Shown here one piece after another: positions 1 to 9,428 of a stretch of 40,642 nucleotides of DNA. The DNA comes from Acidobacteriota bacterium (GTDB lineage Bacteria; Acidobacteriota; Blastocatellia; RBC074). The notes under the pieces were generated by a model that worked only from the letters and a program-made list of their open reading frames with translations, ran no database searches and was not told the origin of the DNA. The DNA lies in NCBI GenBank assembly GCA_016196035.1, contig JACPYM010000079.1, positions 1 to 40,642 on the forward strand. The letters run 5' to 3'. Both the position numbers and the translations under genes were made by a program. Position 1 is the first letter of the stretch, and each line of letters starts with the position of its first letter.

Positions 1-89
1 CAGCACAAGCCGTGCGGATGAAGCTGCTGCGCCAACCACAACGTGCAGGCTTCGGCATCTAGGAGATCGTTAAGGGGAAAGTCAATCAT
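1..89 (-). CDS. Transposase N-terminus, IS1595/ISXO2-like (partial)
   Basis: The ATG is at 89-87 and the frame stays open to the window edge, giving about 29 residues that begin MIDFPLNDLLDAEACTLWL and then reach LHPHG before the edge. The identical copy at the other end continues a few residues further to LCCP. ISXO2/IS1595 transposases characteristically begin with a short helix followed by a zinc-ribbon of the form L-x-P-x-G-x-x-CP, which fits. The catalytic DDE/DDN domain is not present here, so the call is from the N-terminus alone. Confidence 0.5.
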   Translation of the reverse strand, partial: MIDFPLNDLLDAEACTLWLAQQLHPHGLC

Positions 90-135
90 TCCCTAAGCTT
101 ACCCCTGGCGATGCAAACTGACTACACATGAGCCA
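1..135 (-). mobile_element. End of an IS1595/ISXO2-like insertion sequence (truncated by contig edge)
   Basis: These bases are the exact reverse complement of 40503-40637 (position i matches 40638-i), and the identity stops abruptly at 135/136. On the minus strand the segment runs from the element's outer end through about 46 bases of leader into the first codons of a transposase-like frame that leaves the window. An abrupt identity border next to a broken permease gene is what an IS end looks like. The family assignment rests only on the short N-terminal peptide. No target duplication can be tested, because the other end of this copy is outside the window. Confidence 0.75.
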
Positions 136-543
136 AACTTTTTTGCGCCCGTCAGGATGGCAATGGGCGTGCTGGGCTACGCGGGCGGACTGGCGCTCCT
201 GCTCAGCGCCATCGGTCTGTACGGAGTGCTGGCGCAGGCGGTCAGCGGGCGGACGCGCGAAATCGGCATTCGGATGGCGCTGGGCGCACAGCCCGCCACT
301 GTAGCGCGTTTGATCTTGCGCGAAGGGCTAAGCCTGACCCTGGTTGGAATTCTGCTTGGACTGGTTTCCGCAGTGGCTTCGACCCGTTTCTTATCCAGCT
401 ACCTTTACGGAGTCACGCAGCACGACCCGCTGACATTCACTGCCGTTGGATCGTTGCTGCTCGGTGTCGCCTTGTTGGCCTGCTACCTTCCGGCACGCCG
501 CGCCACCAAAGTTGATCCGCTGGTCGCACTCCGGCACGACTGA
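136..543 (+). pseudogene. 3' remnant of an ADOP-type (FtsX/MacB) permease, 5' part lost at IS junction
   Basis: The permease frame is open from the IS border at 136 through to TGA at 543. The ATG at 157 is only an internal methionine. What remains is the last roughly 130 residues of an ABC-3/FtsX permease: a TM segment (GGLALLLSAIGLYGVL), the hallmark turn RTREIGIRMALGA, two more TM segments and the ending PARRATKVDPLVALRHD, which closely matches the ends of the next two genes. Full ADOP proteins are about 800-900 residues, so this is a C-terminal fragment. Its stop lies 5 bases before the next start, so it was once the first gene of a three-permease operon. Function was presumably lost unless the gene is intact beyond an assembly break. 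Confidence 0.85.
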
Positions 544-548
544 AACCG

Positions 549-3203
549 ATGGCTGATTCGGCAAATACAACCCGCGATCGCTTTTGGCTCTGGCTGATTC
601 GCTTCATCGGCCTGCTCGTGCCGCGCCGCTTGCGCGCCGATTGGCGGCAGGAGTGGGAAGCCGAATTGCAGTATCGGGAAGCGATGCTGGCGGAGTGGGA
701 CAAGCTGAATTGGCAAACCAAGCTGGATTTATTGCGACGCAGCACCAGTGCGTTTTGGGATGCGCTGTGGCTGCAACCGAAACGCTGGGAGGAAGAGATG
801 TTTCAAGATTTGCGTTTGGGCGTGCGGATGTTGCGGGCGCAACCGGCATTTGCGTTGGTGGCGGTGCTGGCGTTGGCGTTGGGCATTGGCGCGACGACGC
901 TGATTTTCAGTGTGGTCAATGCCGTGTTGCTCAGACCGTTGCCGTACCGCGAGGCTGACCGCATTGTGCGGTTGGAAGAGCGCCACGGACGCGGCGGGCC
1001 AGGCAATGTTAGTTACGCCAGTTTCCTTGACCTGGGCGCGGAGACGGCCTCGCTCGAACAGATTGCGGCATCGCGCTTTTGGACGGCGAATCTGACCGAC
1101 AGCCGTAACGCCAACGTCGAACCGGAGCAGGCGCCGAGCGCGCTGGTTTCGGCCAGTTTCTTTTACGCGCTGGGCGTGACGCCGTTGCTGGGCCGCACCT
1201 TTTTAGCGGCAGAGGATCAGCCGGGCGGCCAGGCCGTCGCGGTGTTGAGCTATGCGTTGTGGCAACGCCGCTATCAGGGCGACCCGGCGATCATCGGCAA
1301 AACGATTCGAGTCAGCGATGTTGATCGAACGGTCGTCGGCGTAATGCCCAAAGACTTTCAGTTTCCGACCAATACCGAATTGTGGACGCCGTTGGTGGCG
1401 GGTGGCGATTTGCGCGACAACCGGCGCGCGCATCTGTTGGCGGTCATGGCGCGCTTGAAACCCGGCGCCACGCTCGCACAAGCGCAGGCCGAGTTAAGCG
1501 TGACGGCTAGCCGCATCGAACAGCAGCATCCGGGCGTTGATCCGCATCTGAGTTTTGGCGCGCTGCGTTTGCAAGACCGGTTGGTCGGCAACATGAAAAC
1601 GGCGTTGACGGCGTTGCTGGGCGCGGTCGGATGTTTGTTGCTGATTGCCTGCGCCAATGTCGCCAATTTGCTGCTGGCGCGGGCGACGGCGCGCGAAAAG
1701 GAAATGGCGATCCGCGCGGCCCTGGGTGCGGGGCGCTGGCGGCTGATGCGGCAGTTGTTGACCGAAAGTTTGTTGCTCGCAGCCCTGGGTGGCGCGGTTG
1801 GCCTGTTGATCGTGTATTGGAGTGTCCGCTTCATCGCCACACTCGACCGCTTCGCTTTGCCGCGCATCAACGAAGTCAATGTTGATGCGCGCGTACTAGG
1901 CTTCACGCTGCTGGTCACGCTGGTAACGGGCGTGTTGTTCGGGTTGGCTCCGGCGTTGCAATTGCCCAAACACGCGCTGCAAGCGGCGTTGAAAGAAGGT
2001 GGACGAACTTCGGCGGGCACGCGGCGGCGCTATTTGCGGCACGGGCTGGTCGTCGCCGAGATGGCGCTGACGTTGCTGCTGCTGATTGGCGCGGGGCTTT
2101 TGGTGAATAGTTTCTGGCGCTTGCTGCAAGTGCGGCACGGCTTCGATCCGCAAAATGTCGTCACATTCAACCTCTTCCTCTCGCCGACGCGGTTTTCGAC
2201 TGAACCGCAAAAGATCAACTATCTCAAACAGGTGCTGGAGCGTGTGCAGACTACGCCCGGCGTGCGCGCGGCAGGGCTGACCTCGACGACGCCACTGACG
2301 GGCGGCCCGGCCACCGATTTCGAGATTGAAGGTCGCGCGCCGGTTGACGATGCCCACGCGCCAGTGGCTGACATTCGCATTATTGATGCGAACTACTTCC
2401 GCGCGATGAGTATCGGCTTGGTGGCCGGACGAGCGTTCAGCCACAACGACACTGCCGAAGCACCGCGCGTGCTGATCATCAACGAAACGCTGGCGCGTCA
2501 GTTCTTCTCCGATGAAAGCCCGCTCGGTCGGCGCATCACGATGAAAGATTGGGGGCCGCCGCTGACGGGTGAAATTGTCGGCGTGGTGGCCGATGTCAAA
2601 GAGAACGGGCTGGATGCGGCCATGCAGCCCGAAATTTATTGGCCCTATCCGCAATTCCCGTCGAATTTCAACACGCTGATGGTCAAGGCGGCGGGCGATC
2701 CGGCGGGCATCGTGGCTGCCGTCAAACAGCAAATCTGGGCGGTAGATGCGCAACAGCCCATCGCGGCGATTGCGACGATGGATGAAGTGCTGGCGCGTTC
2801 GGTCGCCAGTCGCCGCTTCAATCTGTTGCTCTTCGGTGCGTTCGCGGCAGTGGCCTTGTTGCTGGCGGCGGTGGGTGTTTACGGCGTGATCTCATACACC
2901 GTCTCACAACGCACGCACGAAATCGGCGTGCGGATGGCGCTGGGCGCAAAGACTGCGGATGTGTTGCGGCTCTTCCTCGCGCACGGTCTGCGCCTGGCCA
3001 GCGCGGGCGTCGTGCTGGGCCTGGCCGGAGCCTTAGTGCTGACGCGAGTCATGCAGGGTTTGTTATTCGACGTAAGCGCGACAGACCCGTTGACCTTTGC
3101 GAGCGTCGCCTTGGTGCTGACGTTGGTCGCGCTCCTGGCCTGTTTTATCCCGGCGCGGCGGGCGGCGCGCGTTGATCCGCTGCGCGCCCTACGCCACGAG
3201 TGA
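549..3203 (+). CDS. ADOP-family ABC permease (MacB periplasmic core plus FtsX, duplicated)
   Basis: An 884-residue membrane protein. Residues 1-80 form the acidobacterial N-terminal cytoplasmic region (LRADWRQEWEAELQYRE). A first TM (about 95-125) is followed by a MacB-type periplasmic domain, three TMs with the FtsX turn AREKEMAIRAALGAGRWR (about 375-395), a second TM/periplasmic-core/FtsX unit and the C-terminal turn THEIGVRMALGAK. Two fused half-permeases are the defining ADOP architecture. MacB-like permeases couple to a MacB/LolD-type ATPase for efflux or lipoprotein handling, but no ATPase gene is visible here, so it is an orphan permease of unknown substrate. It follows the truncated permease by 5 bases and overlaps the next start by one base. 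Confidence 0.93.
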   Translation: MADSANTTRDRFWLWLIRFIGLLVPRRLRADWRQEWEAELQYREAMLAEWDKLNWQTKLDLLRRSTSAFWDALWLQPKRWEEEMFQDLRLGVRMLRAQPAFALVAVLALALGIGATTLIFSVVNAVLLRPLPYREADRIVRLEERHGRGGPGNVSYASFLDLGAETASLEQIAASRFWTANLTDSRNANVEPEQAPSALVSASFFYALGVTPLLGRTFLAAEDQPGGQAVAVLSYALWQRRYQGDPAIIGKTIRVSDVDRTVVGVMPKDFQFPTNTELWTPLVAGGDLRDNRRAHLLAVMARLKPGATLAQAQAELSVTASRIEQQHPGVDPHLSFGALRLQDRLVGNMKTALTALLGAVGCLLLIACANVANLLLARATAREKEMAIRAALGAGRWRLMRQLLTESLLLAALGGAVGLLIVYWSVRFIATLDRFALPRINEVNVDARVLGFTLLVTLVTGVLFGLAPALQLPKHALQAALKEGGRTSAGTRRRYLRHGLVVAEMALTLLLLIGAGLLVNSFWRLLQVRHGFDPQNVVTFNLFLSPTRFSTEPQKINYLKQVLERVQTTPGVRAAGLTSTTPLTGGPATDFEIEGRAPVDDAHAPVADIRIIDANYFRAMSIGLVAGRAFSHNDTAEAPRVLIINETLARQFFSDESPLGRRITMKDWGPPLTGEIVGVVADVKENGLDAAMQPEIYWPYPQFPSNFNTLMVKAAGDPAGIVAAVKQQIWAVDAQQPIAAIATMDEVLARSVASRRFNLLLFGAFAAVALLLAAVGVYGVISYTVSQRTHEIGVRMALGAKTADVLRLFLAHGLRLASAGVVLGLAGALVLTRVMQGLLFDVSATDPLTFASVALVLTLVALLACFIPARRAARVDPLRALRHE

Positions 3204-5989
3204 TGCCAATGAAAGAGCCGAAGCAAACAACACGGGGTCATTTTTGGCGCGGGCTGATCCGCTTCATCGGTCTGCTTGTGCCGCGCTGGTTGCGCGCGGA
3301 TTGGCGGCAGGAATGGGAAGCGGAGTTGGACTGCCGCGAACGGCGCTTGGCCGAGTGGGAGCGGCTCGACTGGCGCAATAAACTGGATTTGTTCCGGCGC
3401 AGCACCAGCGCGTTTTGGGATGCGCTCTGGCTGCTGCCCAAACGCATGGAGGACGAACTGATGCAAGACATACGATTTGGCTGGCGCGTGTTGCGGCAAC
3501 GGCGCGGGTTCACGCTGGTGGCGGCGCTCTCGTTGGCGCTGGGCATCGGCGCGAATACGGCAATTTTCAGCGTCGTGGATTCGATCCTGCTGCGGCCCTT
3601 GCCGTATCCGGGCGCGGCGCGGCTGGTCAAATTGGCGGCGGCGAATTTTCAGCAACAGGTGCAATGGGAGCACTGGAACCGTGCCGGCGTGCCGTTGGCC
3701 GATTTCCGCGAATGGCAGGCGCAGAGTCAGAGCTTTGAAGAGATGGCTTTGTATACTGGGGCAGGGGCCTATCCCACTACGGTGGACGATGACAGCCGCT
3801 ATTTGCTGGGCAGCCGGGTTTCGCTGAATCTGTTTGCGATGCTGGGCACGCGGGCCGCGCTGGGGCGGCTTTTCGTACCGGCAGATGAACAGCCCGATAG
3901 CCCGCGCGTGACCGTGTTGAGCCATCAATTTTGGGCGGAGCGCTTTCAGGCCGACCCGCAAATCCTGGGCAAGCAACTGGCGTTGAAAGACGAGACTTAC
4001 ACCATTGTAGGTGTGCTGCCGGCAAGCTTCCGCGATTATTTCACGCAGATGCCGCGCGACTCGGGCTTGCAGATGGCGCCTTTGCGTGTGTTGAACCTTC
4101 CACCGACGCAGTTTTGGCTGCCGCTCAAGGTGACGCACGAAGCCGCGACCTGGCACGGTTACGGCGGCAATCGGCACGGTTCATATTCTGTCTTGGCGCG
4201 GCTCAAACCCGGCGTTACCCAGGCGCAGGCGCAGACTGAACTTTCGGCTATCGCGGCGCAACAGGCCGAGCGTTACCCCGAATCAAACAAAGACCTGGGC
4301 GCAACCGTGGTTAATCTGCACGCAGAAGTGACGGGCGGCACGCGCGGCAGGCTGCTGTCGTTGGTCGTGGCGTTTGCGCTGGTGTTGTTGATCGCCTGCG
4401 CCAATGTCGCCAGTTTGTTGCTGGCGCGCGGCATCGAACGCGCCAAAGAATTGGCGATTCGCGCGACGTTGGGCGCGGGCCGCTGGCGGTTGTTGCGGCA
4501 ATTGCTGACCGAATGTTTGTTGTTGGCCGGGTTGGGCAGCGCGCTGGGCTTGGCGCTGGCATACGCGCTGGTCGCGGGCCTGCGTCCGCTCATCCCCGTG
4601 GACATCCCGCGCAGCGATGCCATCACGCTGGATTACCGCGCCTTGCTCTTTACGCTGGGGCTGTCGTTGCTGGCGACCTTGCTGGCCGGGCTGTTGCCCG
4701 CCTGGCAGGCCGCCAAGCTGAATCTGACTGAAGAGTTGAAAGAAGCCGGGCGCAGCGCCACCGAAAGCCGCCGCAATCGTGGATGGCGGCACGCGCTGGT
4801 CGTGAGCCAGGTGGCGCTGACGATGATTTTGCTGACCGGGGCGGGGCTGGCAACCAAAAGCTTTTGGCGCGTCGCGCACCAAGCTTTGGGATATGACACC
4901 GCGAACCTGGCGCGGCTGAGAGTGTTGCCGCCAGGGCCTGAAAACAGGGAGCGGTATCGGCGTTTGCTTCCCGATGCGCAGGATGCCGCCGAGTGGCAAC
5001 AGTATTGGCAACCGCTGCTGGCCCAGGTGCGCGCCTTGCCGGGCATTGCGGATGCGGCGTTCACTTCCGGTTATCCGCCCGAAGGCGTCAATTTCGGTGC
5101 GACCATGCGCATTCCCGGTCATCCGCCCGTCAAGCCACGGCTGGGCACGGCGATCACTGGCGATGTGGTTAGCGACGATTATTTCCGCCTGTTAGGGCCG
5201 CGCGTGCTGGCGGGGCGGTCTTTCAACGCCGCAGACAATTTCGAGCGTCCCCGCGTACTCGTCGTCAACGAAACTTTTGCGCGCACCTACTTCCCTCATC
5301 AAGCCACCGTGGGACAAACCGTGACGCTTAATCCAGGCTCAAAGATCGAAGCCCAAGCCACGATTATCGGCGTCGTGGCTGACACGCTGGGACGGCTGGA
5401 TCGCCCGCTGGAACCGCAGGTTTATCAGGCGCTCACACAATTGCCGTTGCGCGATTACAACCTGCTCGTGCGCACCACCGGCCCGCCGGAAGCCAGTTTT
5501 GAGGCGCTCCGCAAGCTGGCGCGGACGTTCAATTCTGAGCGGCCCGCTGACCAACCGGTCACGCTTGCTGAAGCGCGCACGCAGTTGACGGTGAAGCCGC
5601 GTTTTTATCTGGCGCTGCTTGGCAGCCTGGCGCTGCTGGCCTTGGTGCTGGCCGTGACGGGCATTTACGGCACGCTCTGGCTGACGGTGAATCAGCGCAC
5701 GCACGAACTGGGCGTGCGCCGCGCGCTGGGCGCACAGGATGGCGACGTGTTGCGTTTGGTATTGCGGCAAGGGGCGGGCTTGGTGTTGGCCGGAATGTTG
5801 CTGGGCCTGTTGGGCGCGTGGGGGCTGACGCGTTTCATACGCGGCTGGCTGGTCGAAGTCAGCCCGACCGATCCGTTGACGTTTGTGGCGGTGGCGCTGT
5901 TGTTGTTATTGGCCGCGCTGCTGGCGTGTTATGCGCCCGCGCGGCGCGCCGTGCGGGTTGATCCGTTGGTGGCGTTGCGCAGTGAGTGA
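3203..5989 (+). CDS. ADOP-family ABC permease, second full copy
   Basis: About 928 residues with the same plan as its upstream neighbour: an N-terminal region with LRADWRQEWEAELDCRE, a first TM, a MacB core, an FtsX block (AKELAIRATLGAGRWRLLRQ near residue 415-435), a second core and a C-terminal block THELGVRRALGAQ. The N-terminal regions of the two genes are clearly similar at the DNA level, so the pair is probably a tandem duplication that has since diverged. The start is ambiguous: ATG at 3203 overlaps the previous stop as TGATG and suits translational coupling, while GTG at 3200 and ATG at 3209 are alternatives. No partner ATPase is encoded nearby. The substrate is unknown. Confidence 0.92.
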   Translation: MPMKEPKQTTRGHFWRGLIRFIGLLVPRWLRADWRQEWEAELDCRERRLAEWERLDWRNKLDLFRRSTSAFWDALWLLPKRMEDELMQDIRFGWRVLRQRRGFTLVAALSLALGIGANTAIFSVVDSILLRPLPYPGAARLVKLAAANFQQQVQWEHWNRAGVPLADFREWQAQSQSFEEMALYTGAGAYPTTVDDDSRYLLGSRVSLNLFAMLGTRAALGRLFVPADEQPDSPRVTVLSHQFWAERFQADPQILGKQLALKDETYTIVGVLPASFRDYFTQMPRDSGLQMAPLRVLNLPPTQFWLPLKVTHEAATWHGYGGNRHGSYSVLARLKPGVTQAQAQTELSAIAAQQAERYPESNKDLGATVVNLHAEVTGGTRGRLLSLVVAFALVLLIACANVASLLLARGIERAKELAIRATLGAGRWRLLRQLLTECLLLAGLGSALGLALAYALVAGLRPLIPVDIPRSDAITLDYRALLFTLGLSLLATLLAGLLPAWQAAKLNLTEELKEAGRSATESRRNRGWRHALVVSQVALTMILLTGAGLATKSFWRVAHQALGYDTANLARLRVLPPGPENRERYRRLLPDAQDAAEWQQYWQPLLAQVRALPGIADAAFTSGYPPEGVNFGATMRIPGHPPVKPRLGTAITGDVVSDDYFRLLGPRVLAGRSFNAADNFERPRVLVVNETFARTYFPHQATVGQTVTLNPGSKIEAQATIIGVVADTLGRLDRPLEPQVYQALTQLPLRDYNLLVRTTGPPEASFEALRKLARTFNSERPADQPVTLAEARTQLTVKPRFYLALLGSLALLALVLAVTGIYGTLWLTVNQRTHELGVRRALGAQDGDVLRLVLRQGAGLVLAGMLLGLLGAWGLTRFIRGWLVEVSPTDPLTFVAVALLLLLAALLACYAPARRAVRVDPLVALRSE

Positions 5990-6004
5990 GTGAAGCAGCG
6001 CAAC

Positions 6005-6126
6005 CTGGGTACGCACCGCTTCCAGCGTGCAGTTTCGGCGGCTGGCGGAGTAATGCCGAAGGGAAATCCTGCCGGATTGAAAACGTCCTCAGCCGAGACT
6101 GCACGCTGGAAGCGGTGCGTACCCAG
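6005..6126. repeat. Dispersed palindrome, family 1, copy A
   Basis: Two perfect 29-base arms (6005-6033 and 6098-6126) carry the core motif GGTACGCACCGCTTCCAGCG and its complement around a 64-base centre. The same arms recur at 28751-28859 and 32295-32417. This copy fills the space between the convergent ends of the second permease and the dipeptide epimerase, where the transcribed hairpin could also stop or protect both messages. It carries no gene of its own. Confidence 0.9.
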
Positions 6127-6144
6127 AATTGCCGTACTGAGGCT

Positions 6145-7206
6145 CTATTCGATAACCGAAATACCTAACCCCGCACCTGCGCCGACGTGGACGAAACCAT
6201 CCGTCACAAAAATCCCACCCTTCGCTACGTCGTCCAAAATGTCCAGATGTCCATCGAGATCGGCGTAGGCGCAATTGTGCAGCGCCAACGCCAGATGAGC
6301 TGCGGCGGACAGCGAGATGCACGATTCATCCATACAACCAATCATCGTGCGAATGCCGCGCGCTTCGGCGACGGCGTTGGCTTTGAGCGCACCGGTGATG
6401 CCGCCAGTTTTCATAAGTTTTAGATTGATGAGCGGGGCGGGCGTCAGCAGCACGTCAGCGGCGCTCAAGACGGATTCATCGGCCATGACGGGAATGGGCG
6501 CACGCGCGCACAGTTCGCGCATTCCTTCCACATCAGCGGCGTCGAGCGGCTGTTCGATAAAGGCGATGTTGCAAGCGCGCAGTGCTTCGAGCACGCGCAA
6601 GGTTTCGGCCAGCGTGTAGCCCTGATTGGCGTCGAGCGTCAATCGCATGGCAGGGCCGACGGCGGCACGCACGGCGCGCACCCGCTCGACATCGGCGTCC
6701 GCAGCCAACCCGATTTTGATTTTCAGCGCTTTGAAGCCTTGGGCTTGAAATGCCAACGCCTGAGCGACGCTGGTGGCGGTTACGGCAATGCTGAGCGTGA
6801 CCGTCGTTTCGATAGCGGCGCGCGCCGCACCCAACAAGCGATAGAGCGGCAATCCGGCCAATTTGCCGAGCAAGTCATAGAGCGCGATGTCCACGGCGGC
6901 AATGGCGCTGGGCGCGGTTGGGGCGAGCGCGGTCAGTTGCGCCCACAACGCTTCGATGCGTGTGGCATCAGCGCCCAGCAACACGGGTTTGAAAAGCCGT
7001 GTGATGGTGTGTTCGACACTCGCGGCGGTCTCGCCCGTGACGTGTTGATCAGGCGCGGCGTTGCCGTAACCGACCAAACCATTTTCCAGTTCCAAACGCA
7101 CGACGATGTTGGGTGCGGCCTCCAGCGCTTCATACGCGACGACCGAAGGGTTGCGAAGTTGGAAGTCGTGGCGGGCAACGGTCAACGAGACGATGCGGGT
7201 GTTCAT
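6145..7206 (-). CDS. Dipeptide epimerase (enolase superfamily, L-Ala-D/L-Glu epimerase type)
   Basis: A 353-residue member of the enolase superfamily, muconate-lactonizing subgroup. Visible landmarks are the KxK catalytic lysine motif (ALKIKIG, about 165), the metal ligands in TLDANQGY (about 193), FIEQP (about 218) and ADESV (about 243), the second lysine in NLKLMKTGG (about 263), and the ends IGCMDES and DLDGHLDI. The MDES and DLDGH signatures are typical of L-Ala-D/L-Glu epimerases such as YcjG/YkfB, which recycle murein dipeptides. Related enzymes use other dipeptides, so the substrate is inferred. Its ATG overlaps the aroK stop by four bases (ATGA), so it is co-translated as the third gene of the aroA operon. 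Confidence 0.9.
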   Translation of the reverse strand: MNTRIVSLTVARHDFQLRNPSVVAYEALEAAPNIVVRLELENGLVGYGNAAPDQHVTGETAASVEHTITRLFKPVLLGADATRIEALWAQLTALAPTAPSAIAAVDIALYDLLGKLAGLPLYRLLGAARAAIETTVTLSIAVTATSVAQALAFQAQGFKALKIKIGLAADADVERVRAVRAAVGPAMRLTLDANQGYTLAETLRVLEALRACNIAFIEQPLDAADVEGMRELCARAPIPVMADESVLSAADVLLTPAPLINLKLMKTGGITGALKANAVAEARGIRTMIGCMDESCISLSAAAHLALALHNCAYADLDGHLDILDDVAKGGIFVTDGFVHVGAGAGLGISVIE

Positions 7207-7733
7207 AGTCGGTGCAGTTGGCGCAGGCAGGCTGCGGCAATTTCGGCGGCGGATTGCGCGGGTTGAATGGCGATGTGAATGGGCGCAGCTTGATAAAGCG
7301 GCAGGCGTTGTTCATAGCGGGTGTGGGCCGTCGCTTCATCCGGCGCGAGCGGGCGCGTGATGCCGTCCTGCCGAATGCGCTGCCAGCACAGTTCAAAAGG
7401 CGCATCCAGCCAAATCAGCACGCCGCTGTCTTGCATCAAGGCGCGATTTTCGGCGCGCGTGATGGCCCCGCCGCCAGGCGCAATTACGGCAGGTTCGCCT
7501 TGCGCCGTTTCCGCCAGCGTTTGCGTTTCGAGTTGGCGGAAACGCGCTTCGCCCGCGCGTTGAATCAGCTCGAAGATCGTGCCACCGGCTTGGGCTTCGA
7601 TCAGGCGATCCAGGTCAATGAAGGGGCGCTGCAAGCGGGCCGCCAGCACGGGGCCTACAGTGGACTTGCCGGAGGCCATAAACCCCACCAGAAAAATTTG
7701 AGATTTGAGATTCGAGATTTGAGATTCGCTCAT
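7203..7733 (-). CDS. aroK: Shikimate kinase
   Basis: Phosphorylates shikimate to shikimate 3-phosphate in the chorismate pathway (cytoplasm). The P-loop is GFMASGKST. The shikimate-binding DLDRLIE, the FR of EARFRQLE and the APGGGAI loop follow, then a lid region with RPLAP. I chose ATG 7733, which overlaps the aroA stop as ATGA; an upstream ATG at 7754 would lie inside aroA. This gives 176 residues, normal for the family. The first dozen residues ([13 protein letters not shown]) are encoded by a 7-base tandem repeat at 7697-7724, so the stretch before the first strand is low-complexity. The gene sits directly after aroA, the next-but-one pathway step. Confidence 0.95.
   Translation of the reverse strand: MSESQISNLKSQIFLVGFMASGKSTVGPVLAARLQRPFIDLDRLIEAQAGGTIFELIQRAGEARFRQLETQTLAETAQGEPAVIAPGGGAITRAENRALMQDSGVLIWLDAPFELCWQRIRQDGITRPLAPDEATAHTRYEQRLPLYQAAPIHIAIQPAQSAAEIAAACLRQLHRL
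7697..7724. repeat. Heptamer tandem repeat inside the aroK start
   Basis: Four head-to-tail copies of TTTGAGA (two units read TTCGAGA or TTTGAGA), with a partial fifth reaching 7728. The repeat lies between the aroA stop and the aroK P-loop and is read through by aroK. Three units span 21 bases, so copy changes in steps of three keep the frame. Confidence 0.85.
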
Positions 7734-9073
7734 GGGGCGACAGGCGCGCCGCAAGCGGCGAGTAGCCGGTAAAACTCCGGCAATGAGACCGACGCCGCCT
7801 CGGCATTGGCGATTTGCGTCGCGCCCTCGGCCCCCAGCGCCGCCACCGCGAAGGCCATCGCAATGCGGTGATCGCCGTAAGAGTCTACCGCCGCGCCGCG
7901 CAAAGTTTGCCGGCCTTTGATTTGAAAGCCGTCTTCGAACTCTTCAATTTGGGCATTCATCCGGCGCAGGTTGTCCACGATGGCGCGGATGCGGTCGCTC
8001 TCTTTGACGCGCAATTCGCGGGCGTCGCGCACGGTCAGCGTGCCCTCGAGTTGCGTGGCGGCGACGGCCAGGATCGGCAATTCGTCAATCAGGTTGGCGA
8101 TGACCGCGCCCGACAGTGTGAGATCGCCTTGCAGTTTGGACGAACGCGCGCTGAGATCGGCGACGGGTTCGCCGTGCACCAGGCGTGGATTGGTGATGTC
8201 AAGCTGGCCGCCCATTTGCCGCAACACGTCGAGCAAGGCCGTGCGCGAAGGGTTGATGCCGATGTGGCGCAGATGCAATTCGGCATCCGGCACGATCAAT
8301 GCGGCGACCAAAAAGAAGGCGGCAGAAGACAAATCGCCTGCGACTGTGTATTCGCCCAATGCTTTGAGCGCTTGGCCGCCCACGATAGAAAGGCGTTCGC
8401 CCGTGCTGGTTTGTTCACGCTGCAATGCAACGCCGCATTCGCGCAGCATCACTTCGGTATGGTTGCGCGTGGGCGTGGTTTCAATGACGGATGTGACACC
8501 GTCGGCAAACAACCCCGCCAGCAGCGTGCACGATTTGACTTGGGCGCTGGCGATGGGCGGCGTGTATTCAATGCCTGAGAGATTGCCGCCGTGAATGTGC
8601 AGCGGGGCGTAGCTGCCGTCGCGGGCTGCGATGCGCGCGCCGAGCAGGGTCAGCGGTTCGATGATGCGTTTCATCGGGCGGTGCTGGATGCTTTCGTCGC
8701 CGGTGATTTCGGTGGTGAAGGGTTGTCCGGCCAGAATGCCTGAGAGCAGGCGAATGGTCGTGCCCGAATTGCCTGCGTCGAGGACGCGCGTGGGCGCTTG
8801 CAAGCCGTGCACGCCGACACCCGTGATTTCGATGGCTGCGGGCGAACGTTTGGCGGGCACGCCCAGAGCTTCCAAGCAATCGAGTGTGCTTTGGCAATCG
8901 CGCGCTGAGGAATAATTCAGCAGTCGCGACGGGCCGTCGCCGAGCGCGGCGAACATGGCGCTGCGGTGCGAAATGGATTTGTCTCCGGGAATTTGAAAAG
9001 CGCCGCGCAGCCGTTCAACAGCAGCGAGGGTGACCGATGAAACCGTGGTTGCAGTGGATGATGATGAAGCCAT
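7730..9073 (-). CDS. aroA: 3-phosphoshikimate 1-carboxyvinyltransferase (EPSP synthase)
   Basis: Condenses shikimate 3-phosphate with phosphoenolpyruvate to EPSP, the penultimate step to chorismate. Family landmarks are [10 protein letters not shown] near the N-terminus, [38 protein letters not shown] and [16 protein letters not shown] 9073 gives about 447 residues, the normal size; the frame is open upstream to 9229, but that part does not resemble the family. No strong Shine-Dalgarno is visible before 9073. The gene heads a three-gene overlapping operon, aroA-aroK-epimerase. The GNSGTT motif keeps the glycine-rich PEP-binding pattern. Confidence 0.96.
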   Translation of the reverse strand: MASSSSTATTVSSVTLAAVERLRGAFQIPGDKSISHRSAMFAALGDGPSRLLNYSSARDCQSTLDCLEALGVPAKRSPAAIEITGVGVHGLQAPTRVLDAGNSGTTIRLLSGILAGQPFTTEITGDESIQHRPMKRIIEPLTLLGARIAARDGSYAPLHIHGGNLSGIEYTPPIASAQVKSCTLLAGLFADGVTSVIETTPTRNHTEVMLRECGVALQREQTSTGERLSIVGGQALKALGEYTVAGDLSSAAFFLVAALIVPDAELHLRHIGINPSRTALLDVLRQMGGQLDITNPRLVHGEPVADLSARSSKLQGDLTLSGAVIANLIDELPILAVAATQLEGTLTVRDARELRVKESDRIRAIVDNLRRMNAQIEEFEDGFQIKGRQTLRGAAVDSYGDHRIAMAFAVAALGAEGATQIANAEAASVSLPEFYRLLAACGAPVAP

Positions 9074-9428
9074 GAGAAAAGAAGTTTTGCCGGTGAACTG
9101 AAACTTTCGCGCAAAGAGTGCCGTACAGACGGACGGCACTCCACGAATGATCCAAAAAAATGCGTTGTTGCGGTGAAGCACGCGGCCTGCCAAGCAGCCG
9201 GCCAGCACGCAGGTTCCGAAGCGAGCCAAGGCGCGTAAAGCCCGACGGTTGACAGGTTTTTTCGGCCTGTGTTACACAGGCTCGCGTTTTACCGAACTTG
9301 TTTACGTGATCGTCCTTGCGGTGTCCGAACGCGCGCATCTTATCACACGGTTTTCGTACCCCGGATGAAGAGCGCAGCTATTTTGGCCTCTCACTTGGAC
9401 GGGGCCTGAAAGAAGGAACCTCCGGCTT
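9074..9428. other. Divergent intergenic region aroA / rsbW-like gene
   Basis: 355 bases between divergently transcribed genes that must hold both promoters; no convincing gene is visible. It contains two small hairpins: AGTGCCGT with ACGGCACT at 9118-9141, and GCCTGTG-TTA-CACAGGC at 9265-9281, a 7-bp stem with a three-base loop. A Shine-Dalgarno-like AAGGA lies just before the 9429 start. I could not assign confident -35/-10 boxes. Confidence 0.5.

Noticed and set aside
8568-8897. Open frames opposite or overlapping aroA and other long genes
   Set aside because: They are high-GC shadow frames without ribosome sites or domain patterns.
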